Assembly: GCA_963691705.1 (NCBI GenBank)
Contig: OY829537.1
Coordinates: forward strand, 22,010,078-22,074,077
Length of the DNA: 64,000 bases
Direction: 5' to 3'
From: Viola odorata
Lineage: Eukaryota; Streptophyta; Magnoliopsida; Malpighiales; Violaceae
In this document: positions 23,577-33,321 of the stretch, piece by piece
How the letters are laid out: the number at the start of each line of letters is the position of its first letter
Position numbering within the stretch: position 1 is the stretch's first letter
Notes under the pieces: model-generated
Told to the model about the DNA's origin: nothing
What the model saw: only the letters and a program-made list of their open reading frames with translations
Databases searched by the model: none
Translations under genes and position numbers: made by a program

Positions 23577-23845
23577 GAAAAGCCTAAAGAAGAGACAGCC
23601 TGTAAAAATGAAACACGTACAGAACAGAAAAAGACACGTGGATAGTCATTTGTGCCTTCTGAAAGAAGACAGTTACCGATTAGAAGTTGAAGGCAGTTAC
23701 CCGTAGCGAAAGGGACGCTTCCGCGATAACCCGGAACGCTCAGAAAGAAACAATAAGTAAGCGATGAGAAGCGAAAAGGAAGTAAAACCATCATTCATTA
23801 TTATGAGGAAGGCCATACGGCATCTACAAAAAGAAGGATTAGGCC

Positions 23846-24304
23846 CTACTCTTCACCGTCGGACCAAGTAATGCCGTAGCAATAGACTACGTCCTCTTCG
23901 TCATCGCCACCCCAGAAGGGTGAATCCACAACAGCAGGGGGAGAAGACTCACCGACCCTCTTTCTAGCGGCAGTAGTCGACCCGGTTGTTTTCTCCTTAA
24001 CGCTTGGCGATACTGCATCAACGGCTGAACCAGCAGAAGGAACCCACGGAGGCGAATCATTCAAAGGAGGAAACGATTTTTTCTCCTCCCTAGCCAGAGA
24101 AGCCAGAGAGTCGAAAAATGACTTAGAGGCCTTGGCAGCCTCCTTCCTTCGTTGTTCAACTTCCTTCCTCCGCCTCTTGCGACCTCGCCGGCGGACAACC
24201 GGCCTCCAAGGAGGCGATGGGGGAGGATTATCTGTGTCAGGGGTAGTCGGAGGAGTTGGCGGTGAATTCCTCGAAGCCGTACCTAGCAAATAAGAATCAA
24301 CCAT
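23846..24304 (-). CDS. Antisense gene 3 of element C: 152-residue basic protein
   Basis: The ATG at 24304 opens a 152-codon frame. The N-terminal third is Pro/Thr-rich. A strongly basic stretch, 'RRRGRKRRRKEVEQRRKEA' (about residues 39-57), looks like a nuclear or nucleic-acid-binding patch. The C-terminus is acidic (GGDDEEDV ... WSDGEE). It is unlike genes 1 and 2 and I do not recognise a family. It has its own TATA-like sequence about 80 bp upstream. It may be a free-standing gene or an exon of a longer transcript; no clear splice partner is seen. Confidence 0.5.
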   Translation of the reverse strand: MVDSYLLGTASRNSPPTPPTTPDTDNPPPSPPWRPVVRRRGRKRRRKEVEQRRKEAAKASKSFFDSLASLAREEKKSFPPLNDSPPWVPSAGSAVDAVSPSVKEKTTGSTTAARKRVGESSPPAVVDSPFWGGDDEEDVVYCYGITWSDGEE

Positions 24305-24378
24305 GAGACTCGCAGAGGATCTATAACGAAGAAAAATGAAGGAGAAAGAAATGGATAAGAATGAAGGAGGAAAAGCCT

Positions 24379-24391
24379 CATTAAATAGCTA
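24379..24391 (-). promoter_or_regulatory. TATA-like box upstream of antisense gene 3
   Basis: The minus strand reads CTAGCTATTTAATG, a weaker TATTTAA-type box, about 80 bp before the ATG at 24304. Confidence 0.35.
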
Positions 24392-24778
24392 GGAAAAGAA
24401 GAAAATAGACTCTTCGATCCTCCAACCCGACTCTTGAAGATTGGCACGTGTACAGTCTGAAGTGCAAATGTAGATTTGCAGTCATGCCTGTTGAAATCTC
24501 GCGCAAATCAAGAATAATGCTAATATCTGCTGATCAGTTGTTATAATGAGGACAGCGCGGAGTTAAGGCAGAACGATCAACAGAAAAACCGCCCAATGGC
24601 AAGACTGTTTTCAGTTGGGCTAAGAATATTCCTTGGAACATGACAAAGAGCGCAGTAAAGAAGAAGAACAGTCACAAGGCGGAATGATTGAAACGATTTA
24701 TTTATTATGGCCTACCGGCAGAAAGGTACATTTACAAGGCAAGAGGAAAAGAAAAAGGCCCAAAGGGAGCCACCGTTA

Positions 24779-25156
24779 TCAGGTGTCAGAACCAGTATCC
24801 TCGGGCACCTCAGGAAGGTCCCTCAAGGAATCCATGACCAGGACAAGATCATGGGAAGTGGCCCTCATCCCCTTCAGGCAGCACCCCAACATGTCCTTAC
24901 GCTGCTGCAGCATGGCGATTACTACCTGAATCCGAGCGATGGAGGCAGACAGCTTTGATACGCTCTCCAAAGGACTGAAGTCCTCCAGGGAAATGGCCCC
25001 CAGCCGGGAATAAAGCGGAGTCAGCATTCCTTGCAGCTCCAGAATATCCTCAGAAGTCTTGACCAGCATGTTCTCCAGGAAACCGACGTCGCCGTCATTG
25101 AGGTTCCTGAGTGAATGACCCTTGGAGAGAAGAAAATTCTTAGTCAAATGATCCAT
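24779..25156 (-). CDS. Antisense gene 4 of element C: 125-residue helical protein
   Basis: The ATG at 25156 opens a 125-codon frame rich in Leu/Ser/Asp with heptad-like spacing ('FLENMLVKTSEDILELQGML', then 'LSASIARIQVVIAMLQQRKDM' in part), which suggests helical bundles or a coiled coil. It ends 'VPEDTGSDT'. No family is recognised. A good TATA box lies about 50 bp upstream, so it could be a short independent gene. It is the antisense gene closest to the 3' LTR. Confidence 0.5.
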   Translation of the reverse strand: MDHLTKNFLLSKGHSLRNLNDGDVGFLENMLVKTSEDILELQGMLTPLYSRLGAISLEDFSPLESVSKLSASIARIQVVIAMLQQRKDMLGCCLKGMRATSHDLVLVMDSLRDLPEVPEDTGSDT

Positions 25157-25204
25157 GATGCTAGCTGGTAAAGATGAGGAGAACGTGGGTGGAGAAAGCT
25201 CTCC

Positions 25205-25213
25205 GATTTATAG
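25205..25213 (-). promoter_or_regulatory. TATA box upstream of antisense gene 4
   Basis: The minus strand reads GAGCCTATAAATCGG, a near-consensus TATA box about 50 bp before the ATG at 25156. Confidence 0.5.
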
Positions 25214-26128
25214 GCTCCAGTGAAGGGAGGCCTTGGGAAAAGAAATTGAGGTCCTCAAAAGACGAGCCACCCCGATAACCTCGAGGATTGATAAGCGTAG
25301 AACGAAAGGGACGGGTGACGTTCACGATACAGATACTGGAAGGAGTACGAGGCAGAGTCTGAAAAACGTTGAGAGGCACGGTGTCACTGGTAGCCCTAAC
25401 GCTAAAACCATAAGGTTACCGGAATCCACAGTGTAAGGCCGCGTTGATGTCGCAGGGGGCCCTGGATGCGTAAAACCGCGATGACATCACAGGCGTCTGG
25501 TGGTATGAAGCCGCGCTAATCATAAGGTAGCTGATGGTATAAAGCCACGCTGATACCGCTGTTTTCTCGAGCGTAAAAGAAAAATTGGGCTCGTGTGACC
25601 TCGAACCTCTGTAAGTATAAAGTTTGCTAACTTCTATATAAGTTTCTATCTCCTCTGTGTCTTTGCAGAACACTTGGAGGGACGATAGACCCGAAATATA
25701 TGCCAGCCCATGGTGCGACCTGGTTGAATATACGCGACGATGTCGCAAGCGACCTATCGACGGTCCTTCTATGACTCGAACAAAGCTGAGACTTTATAAG
25801 TCCTATTGAAAGGCCAAATGGGCCAGTATCGCTGAATAAAAGTAATGCCTTCAGAATCACGAGCGCCCCAGCGGCCTCCTAGTAGAATTCTTACTGTCTC
25901 GAGGAGACAGGACTTTTTGACAAGAAACAAGGACGAACTTGACCGGGTTAGTGGAAAGTTGTGGATCTAAGCCCTCGTTCCGCATTGGGATTGATCAGCC
26001 TTTGAACGATAAAGAAAGCTCAAGCCCTCTGTGGAAATATCACCTCATGACAGAGCAAACCCCTATTCTAAGATATCAGACGTGGATAGCCCTTGGTGAA
26101 CACTCGGGCTAGTTTTCAGTTGGGCTTA
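25214..26128. other. Non-coding 3' end of element C, with short degenerate repeats
   Basis: No gene is seen. At about 25434-25560 a phrase like GTAAAACCGCGATGACATC / GTATGAAGCCGCGCTAATC / GTATAAAGCCACGCTGATA recurs as a degenerate repeat of about 45 bp. No purine-rich tract is found directly before the 3' LTR at 26129. The phrase TTTTCAGTTGGGCT just before the LTR also occurs near 24608. Confidence 0.5.
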
Positions 26129-26663
26129 TGATAACAATTGGAATGCTCCTGACGGCAATATTGTAGCTACGGCATCTATCCTTGATGAGTTTCTATACGC
26201 TTCCCTGAAAAACCAACCTATCGCCCGGGCCGGCGGAAGTTTCCTAGGATGGTCGACTTCAGCGGGGGGGATCTCATGCATCTTTACGCGCACGGCGTCA
26301 TCCCATCCTAGGGGAACGGAGAGGATGTCACTCCTGATAGGCCTTACGTGATTATCGCCCGCGATGGCTTACCTATTATCGCTGGAAGCGATAACTTCGG
26401 ACGATGCTTATCGTTGCACCCCTATTGCTGTCAGGTATCGCCAACTTCGGCCTATAAATACCCCCATCTTTCCAAACAGAAGGTAAGATCGAGATCATCT
26501 TGGAGAATCTCTACCATTCTGAAAACTCGAACTGACTTAAGCATCGGAGTGTCTACGCCGGAGTCCCCCTCCGGCGCTTTGCAGGTACCTCCGACACCGA
26601 TCGCTTCCCATCCGACTAGCTGCAGCAGCCGTTTCCGACCAGAAGAGATCTCGGATCTTATCA
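26129..26663 (+). repeat. Element C 3' LTR
   Basis: It is 535 bp, TGATAA...TTATCA, with about ten differences from the 5' copy, and is followed by the target duplication ACCAG (26664-26668). Its TATA box CTATAAATA is at 26452-26460. Confidence 0.93.
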
Positions 26664-27337
26664 ACCAGCAACCCGATCTCCTCTCCCCACCAACCCAAGC
26701 TCCTATCCCCACTAACTCGATCTGATCTCCCAAGCACCCATCACTGCGGACATCACCAATGCAAACCCACTGCCCCTCCGAACTCACGTTCATCACCACC
26801 CATCACCACTGCCACCATCATCACTTCCTCCACCACCCATTTTCGATCCGTCATCACAACCACCACTCATCACCACTGCCGCCATCATCACCAAATCCAT
26901 CACCTTTGCCACCATCCACCACCGACCAGCCACCACACCACAGCAACCCCAATCTCCCCACCACAGACCATCACCCATCTCCACCGATCCACAACCACTC
27001 AACAATTCCACTCACCCACCTCCTCCACACAACCATTACCGCATAGAAAGAAGAAAGAAAAGAAAGAAGAGCAGAGGGGAAGAAAATGAAAATAGAAACT
27101 TTAAAAAGAAAATAATTGTTTTGGAAAGAAGAAAAAGGAGAGGGGTTGGGCTTCGGCCCAATCCAAGAAAAAATTAAAAAATTAAAAAATTCGGGTCCAT
27201 TTTTCCCGGGTCTAGACCCGTAGACCCGACTCTTATACGGGCCAGGACCGGGACCAGAAATTGGTCCCATTTTTTTTGGGAGCGGGTCTGGGTCGGGTCC
27301 GGACCCGCAGTCCCGTTTTGACACCCCTAGCAGCGGC

Positions 27338-27839
27338 GTTGAGCAACGCCTTGTCATGAGCTTTGAGACCTTCACATAAATACTGGATGAGGGCGTGCTC
27401 GGTAAGGTTATGCGAGGGACACATAGCTTGCATCTTTTTGTAGTGCTCGTGGTACTGGCCAAGATCTTCTTCTTTCCTCTAGACTATAAATACCAACTGC
27501 TTGCGAGTTACATTAGCCATTGCCGCTGGATATTATAGGGTAGTTCATAGAACCAGTCTAGGGCATCATCTTTCAGAGACCACATGAAGGCTCGGAGCTT
27601 GGCTTGCTCGATACTGACATTGGCTGGCTTCATGGCGTCGCATATAGAGTGCAATTGCTGAAGGTGGCGGTGGGAGTTTTCCTTTGGAATGCCACAGAAG
27701 AGGGGAAAATGGTGCATGACTGCGGACTTAAGCGTCCAATCATGGGGAACAATAGGCCAAACGATACAGCTGCTGGGTGTTTCGGATTGAGGTCCTTAAT
27801 AGTTTGCTGAGGGTCGTCGACACGAAGAGGGTCTGCCAT
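27338..27839 (-). pseudogene. Element A gag, 5' part
   Basis: The ATG at 27839 starts 'MADPLRVDDPQQTIKDLNP'. Blocks such as 'HHFPLFCGIP', 'LQQLHSICDAMKPANVS' and 'DDALDWFYELPYN' align with element B gag ('PRFYGHTNENPFKHLRNLH', 'CDMMKPAGVS', 'AAQNWFYSLPHN'). Frames shift at least twice. At 27338 the gene is cut by the hAT-like element and resumes at 10452. Confidence 0.8.
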
Positions 27840-27847
27840 AATGAATG

Positions 27848-29386
27848 TGATCGCACGTCGAACACGTCAAATATAAAAGTAAAATAGGTATGGAATTTAG
27901 AGGTAGAAATACAACTTAGCACTGTCTACAAGAGTTTGTAGATGATGGTAAGAGGATCGTCCACAGAGACCTCTAGGAAATGTAGTTCTTGGGTTGACTT
28001 CCTCGTCACTGAGTTTTGGTTTGGTAGAATCTGAAACTGAAGACAAAACAGAAAGAAGTAAAAATAGTTTAAAATAGTATTGGCCAAAGTCTTGGCCTAG
28101 ACAGGGGTCGAGATTGAAGTAAATCCGATAAAAGGGGATTCTAGGTAAGGGCGATGTGAGAGCTTTGTTCTTATGCTTCGATCATGGATTCAAATGTATT
28201 CATCTCTTTGTTTATAGTACTGCTATAGAGTGGAGGTGCTCCTGTTCACTCATGTCTTCCCTCCTCTTCAAATTACCTGGCGGGTGCTCCCTTTCCTGAT
28301 AATCCTAGCCAAGGGACACCTTGCTGGTTAAAGGGTTTATCCGTTTGACTGTTGTCTTGAATGGTTGTTCGCTTCCTCAATGGTATAGGGGAAGACAGTA
28401 CCTAGGCCAAGGTATCTCCCTATGGAGATCCTAGGTTTTCAATCTGGTCTTGACCTAGATTGCTTATTTCTTCTAGTCTAGCTCGAGACTAGTTGCCTAC
28501 TTTGTCTAGCCGACGGGTGCTCCCTTTCCGTCTAGACCGACTACAACTCTTCTCTACTAGAGTGCAAGGATGATCAAACCTTGTCTCTAGTGAGTAAGCG
28601 ATGAATTAAGCTTAAGAAATAAATAAATACAAGTAAAGAGATTATAAAGCAGGGTTTAATCTCACGAATGCATAAGAACTTCAGCTCATCAGCCCTTACC
28701 AAGAATAGGTGTTTAGTTAATCATACTCATAATTAAAAAGACAATATATATTTTTGCATAAATAATAAATCCGAGATTTAAATAAAATCCGGAGCGAAGT
28801 TCAACAATGTCAAAGAAGAAGAAAAGAGAAGAAGAAGGTCGGAATCCGATGCGGACAGAGGAGGAACAATGTTTGGCTAAATATCCCTAAAACTCCTCTG
28901 TCCTACTTCAACTAACTTCCTAGAAAATCTCTAAAAAGATTGTAACAATAAATTGTTTGAAATTGGAAATAAAATCGCAAATACAAAAGAGGGAGATCCC
29001 TTAGGATTCTTCAAAAGATAGGCTTCAGATCCCTCTGGATTTACGAATAGAAGCGGCCTGCCAGCAGCCAAGGCCCACGCGAAGCGAAGCCCAAAAGGGG
29101 TGCCAACGCAACTTCTCAACTGTCTTGTATCGCGAAAAGAGTCTTGGCCGAAGTCTAGGCCAAGACGATCTGACTAGTGCGCTGCTTGAGATGCGAATGT
29201 GTTTTGGCCGAAGTCTAGGCCAAGACTAGGAAAATCAGCTTCAGCTATCCAAATCAGAAACTTCAATATTCTGCCAACAGACCAGAACTGCAAAGAATAG
29301 GGGAAAATCAAGGATAATTCAGTAGGTTTTCTGTCCAAATAAACTAGTAAATGGACAATAAAACATGATGAAATGGAATGCAATCA
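27848..29386 (-). repeat. Element B 3' LTR
   Basis: It is 1539 bp, TGATCG...CAATCA on the plus strand, collinear with 39058-40594. It carries the paired motif GTCTTGGCC...GGCCAAGAC at 29141-29166 and, with one change, at 29201-29226. Confidence 0.94.
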
Positions 29387-29403
29387 AATTCCCCACACTT
29401 AAA
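29387..29403 (-). other. Polypurine tract of element B
   Basis: The minus strand reads TTTAAGTGTGGGGAATT directly next to the 3' LTR, the expected plus-strand priming site, and is similar to that of element A. Confidence 0.65.
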
Positions 29404-30481
29404 CTATGCTTGCCCCTAAGCATACAGACTCAAAAGAAAAGAAAATTAAAAACACATTAAAAACATAAACAAACGACACCAGGATTTCCAGATTTCCTCC
29501 TTCGGCTGCTCACTGTACAATTGAAATCACCAAGACACTTGTCTAGTTGTCCTAATGCTAGACTAACAGGGACAATTCAATACCCTAAACATACCCCATC
29601 CACATGGTATCAAGACACCTCGCAAGATTTATGATAAAGTATAGGGCAACAAGGCTTACCACTGATTTGAGTCCCACCATGTGACATCTATCCAAAAGTG
29701 CCTAAAGACTGGTGCCATTTGAATCACTTTGACAGATTTTTCTCAAAAATTTTCTATGCCCTCGTGATAACTTTTTTATTTGTTTTATTTAGGCATACTA
29801 AGGGTCCTTTGTATTTTTACAGACACAGCACATAGACAGAGCTTGTTCTTTTCTGCTGGAACTTCCACCTTTGCTATGTCTGTCCTATGACGTTCCAACA
29901 CCTTTTTACTGTCTCACACTTACTTCGGATAGAACAGCACACTCAAATCATTTGGCAGCTAACCTAGTTACCCTAATGAGAGTTGAAGTTTTAACTAATT
30001 GTCCTTACGACCATGTGGATAGTAAATGTTTGGGAACCATTAGAGTATATGACTCTCAGGCATTGATCTAGTTACCTCATTCGCTTCCCTGTTACTATAA
30101 CATTATTTCGCCTAAACAAGTGTCTAAATGTGGTTTCGGTTGTACACTAAACAGCCTAGGCAAAAATCTGGATTTCCTGGTGAGCACTCAACAAAACAGA
30201 CTCAAACATCCAAGGAGAATACAAAAATAAAAATCATGCAAACAGCAGACTCAAAACTGGACAAACTAATGTAAAAATAAAACTTAAAACGCAAAAAATT
30301 GACTCAAAATGACACACATCAGATAGTATTCACAACAGTCACAAAACAGAAATTAAATCTAGAAATTAAAACACCCTCCCCACACTTAAAAGACACAATG
30401 TCCTCATTGTGTGGAGAGAAAGAAAATAAAAGACAGAAAATGAGAAAGAAAAGAAAGAAACGACCTGGGGGCAAAAGCAGC
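29404..30481 (-). other. Element B 3' non-coding region
   Basis: There is no gene between the post-pol ORF stop (30482) and the polypurine tract. A short purine-rich stretch at 30410-30470 is noted. Confidence 0.55.
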
Positions 30482-32686
30482 TTAAGCCGCTGGAGGCTGG
30501 GTGTCTTGGCCAGAAGCTTGGCCTAGACTCTGGTCTGGAAGGTCTTTTGGCTTGGGATCTCTTGGAGCAGGCGGGGGCACAGACGAATGTGGTGTCCGTG
30601 CTGGCGGTGCTGGGGGTTTGGGATCATCCTCTTCATCAGAGGACTCGCTATCAGAGCTCAAATTGTCGTATAGAGCTTTGAGGATCGTCATGTGGCCCTG
30701 CAGATGTTGATAGACGTGGAGAACGTTGGTCCTGGTGAGTTTCATCTGCTCGAGGAGGACATCTTGTCGGTCATTTAGTATTTGGGCCCAACGAGGCACC
30801 TCTGTACTGGTGGATGCGGATGAAGGGTCTTGCGCTTTGTCTTGGGGCTTGTCTTGGCCTAGACGATCCAGGATAATCTTCTGCTGCTCAAGGATGAGCA
30901 GTTGGTGAGCTTGAAATTCCCTGGCCCATGTTGGAGGCTCATTGGTGTTACTGGCAGGAGGTTCTTGGCCAGCGTCTTGGCCTAGATCAGCTGCAACGTC
31001 AGGAATGGTAGTGTCTTGGCCTGCGTCTTGGCCTAGATCCTGGGCAACATTGTCCTCTGCTGGCTCCCCTGGAATTTGTACTGGACGCAACTTGTATTTT
31101 CCTGCATTTTTCTTCGAGAAAATGTGCTCCGAAACTGGCGTAAAACCTGTATTACAAGCAACAAACTCTCCGTCCAAATGGAAGTGTCCCATTTGGTCGA
31201 AGGATCTAAAATCTAGAATTTTGGGGGAGCAACACTTATGTAAATCAGCAGCAGACAAATCAAGACCAGCAGTTTGAATAGCAAGCCAAGTAATCAAGGA
31301 CCCAAAAATAAGTTTGGTTTTAGACTCACGGGCATGCAACACTTGAACCAAATATAGGCCTAAGTTGACCTTTTTCTGGTGCAAAATGCACCACAGCAGA
31401 AACAGTTCAGACTTGGCTAAATTCCCAGAAACCTTTGTCTTCCCCGAAAGGTTAATAGACAAGGCTCTATGGAGCATTCTAAGTGCTGGGTTCAGAATGG
31501 CATGTGCCTTTGAATTCCTATCAAACTTAGCATCCGGATCACCAGTGATCTCTCTAAATGCAACATTATTATCCCAATCAGTGGGATAGTCAAAAATGGC
31601 CTCATCACTATATGCAAATCCTAACAGAGAATTAAAAGCATTAACAGACAAGTGACTCTATTTATCACACAACCGAAAGTTAATCACATCATCAGCAGCA
31701 AGGTCAGGTTTGTCTCTACCCCTAACATACAAGGTTTCCTCGTCAAACCAAAAAGATGTGTGAAACTCTAAGCACAATTCAGTGTAGGCATCGCAATCAA
31801 TGGACATAAAAGGGACCCAACCGATGGCAAACACAAACTCCCTAATTTTATTTCCTAATCCCATATCATCAAGAAAATCAAATGCCAATCTAGCATATGC
31901 AGGAATATCACAGGAATGAAAATCACGCAATTTGGCTTTGAGGTTTAGTGTGTCAAATTTTAACCAGCCTCGGAGTGTGTGCAGGGGAGGAAGAGAAGTT
32001 ACCTTAGCAGTCTTGGCCGGAGGCTTGGCCAAGACTGAAACGTCTTCATCATCCTCAGTAGCAGATTCCTCGATCACCTGCTGTTTGCCTTTGCTTTTGG
32101 CAGAGGATGGGTCGGCACTGGTTTTGCCCTTCTTAGGGTTTGGAGGCGGTGGTGATGAATCGGGAACCCTCACCGGCTTCTTAGTCGGGGTGTTCTTATG
32201 GGCCACCTGCTTGATGCGCCCGGATTTCTTTGGCGGTGCAGTGGTGGCCGGCTTCTTCGCCGGAGGTGGCGTTGGTGGTGTGGGTACAGCAGCGGCGACG
32301 GCGGGCTTAGGTTTTGGGGCCGCAGTGGTAGTCGGAGCTGGGTTTGATGCTCCGGCGGCTGCCATCTTCTTCAACAGGCTGCTCTCTCGTCGGCTATCCC
32401 TCTCTCCAGTTGACGCGGGAGCAGAGGGATGCATCCTTTTCGCAAGGGGGACTTCATCGGAGTCCTCATCGCTCACGACCACGGCACGGTCGACCCCCTT
32501 GACACTCTCATTCGATTCCTCAGGCAAATCGTCCTCTGAGGACATTGAATCATCGTTCTCAAGTATTTCCAGCAGTCGTCTCGCGGCTGAGTTGCCGTCG
32601 ATCGGGAAGGCAGGCGGCGGAGCGCCACGGAGATCGTCGCTAGCCTCGGGAATGTCAGAGGGTAGGCTCTGCTTCGGCGGGCTCAT
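30482..32686 (-). pseudogene. Element B post-pol ORF (Athila-type, env-like position), one stop codon
   Basis: The ATG at 32686 starts 'MSPPKQSLPSDIPEASD'. One in-frame TAG (31658-31660) splits an otherwise continuous frame of about 734 codons. Element A has Trp at the aligned residue, so a TGG-to-TAG transition is likely. Residues 1-230 are Ser/Pro/Ala-rich with basic runs (KKPATTAPPKKSGR, NPKKGK) and acidic clusters. The middle domain ('LRGWLKFD', 'INFRLCDK', 'ELFLLWCILHQKKVNLG') is shared with element A. The C-terminal part repeats Gly-Gln-Asp units ('DLGQDAGQDTT', 'RLGQDKPQ'), which are translations of the dispersed GGCCAAGAC motif. No signal peptide or membrane segment is seen. A nuclear role fits better than an envelope; function is unknown. 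Confidence 0.75.
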
Positions 32687-33321
32687 AGTTGTGAGGATTG
32701 AGAATGGTGGGTTTTTTGAGTTCTAGGTTTTTGAGATTTGTGCGATTGAGGAGGAAGAAGAAGAAGGAGGGACTGTTGCTTTTTAGCTCAGGTGAGAGGG
32801 CGGATTTGCTGGTTTACGTGGGTAAGTAGTGTCAGAGTGGGAGGGGAATACACAGAAGTGGTGGTTTGATTTTCCACGTTTCCCATAAATTCCATTTAAT
32901 TGCTTTTTGGATTTGTCCGTTCAAAAAGCAATTAAAGGCTTTAAAAAGACTGCGCTGACACGTGTCCCACTAACTAAGAAAATTCAGCTCTGATGCAAAA
33001 CAGTCTAGCCCATAGGCTTAGCCAAGCTCTTAGCCAACCTTCTTCAAATTCCCCACACTTAATTTTCTGCAAATAACCAGAAACAAAATAGAAACCCAAA
33101 GAAATCAAATGGAGCAAAAATTCTCGATAAATAAAATGAAAAGAAATTAAATATTAGAATAAAAATAATAATAATAACAAAAAAGGGGGTATAGGAAATA
33201 AAATAAAAAAATAAAAATAAAATAATGATGAAAATAAATAAATATTTATAGGTTGAGGAAGCAAGGGTTGCCTCCCTTGCAGCGCCCTATTTAGAGTCCT
33301 AGGCTTGACTCAGAATTTTTC
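32687..33321 (-). other. Spacer between integrase and post-pol ORF of element B
   Basis: This is non-coding. AT-rich simple sequence (AATAAAAATAAT) lies at 33140-33245 and the leader of the post-pol ORF at 32690-33000. No splice site was established. Confidence 0.5.

Larger units (their letters stand above)
10644..26663 (+). mobile_element. Element C: Tat-lineage Ty3/gypsy retrotransposon with antisense genes (16.0 kb)
   Basis: Its LTRs (10644-11179 and 26129-26663) start TGATAA and end TTATCA, and are flanked by the 5-bp duplication ACCAG. The order gag, protease, RT, RNase H, archaeal-type RNase H, integrase on the plus strand is diagnostic of the Tat lineage (Retand/Ogre group). Between pol and the 3' LTR lie about 9 kb holding degenerate tandem repeats and four minus-strand genes. 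About ten differences between the LTRs (roughly 98% identity by eye) suggest a fairly recent insertion. The internal hexamer GCGATA/TATCGC is strongly over-represented (46 copies counted). Confidence 0.93.
10453..27329. mobile_element. hAT-like non-autonomous DNA transposon, split by element C
   Basis: The two ends are inverted repeats: TAGGGGTGTCAAAACG at 10453 and its complement ending at 27329. Both subterminal regions carry many GGGTC/GACCC motifs. The 8-bp sequence GCAGCGGC flanks both ends (10445-10452 and 27330-27337), the target-duplication length of the hAT superfamily, and the TIR start fits hAT ends. Element C occupies 10644-26663; without it and one ACCAG copy the transposon is about 0.85 kb. 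No transposase is present. The inner part at 26690-27050 is CCA/CAC-rich and low in complexity. Confidence 0.85.

Noticed and set aside
26759..27046. 95-codon His/Pro/Ser ORF in the hAT-like element
   Set aside because: Pure CAC/CCA low-complexity translation.
31932..32726. 264-codon ORF (+) opposite the element B post-pol ORF
   Set aside because: It is the mirror of a GC-rich Ser/Pro/Ala coding region on the other strand; low-complexity Gly/Ser/Phe content with no recognisable domain.
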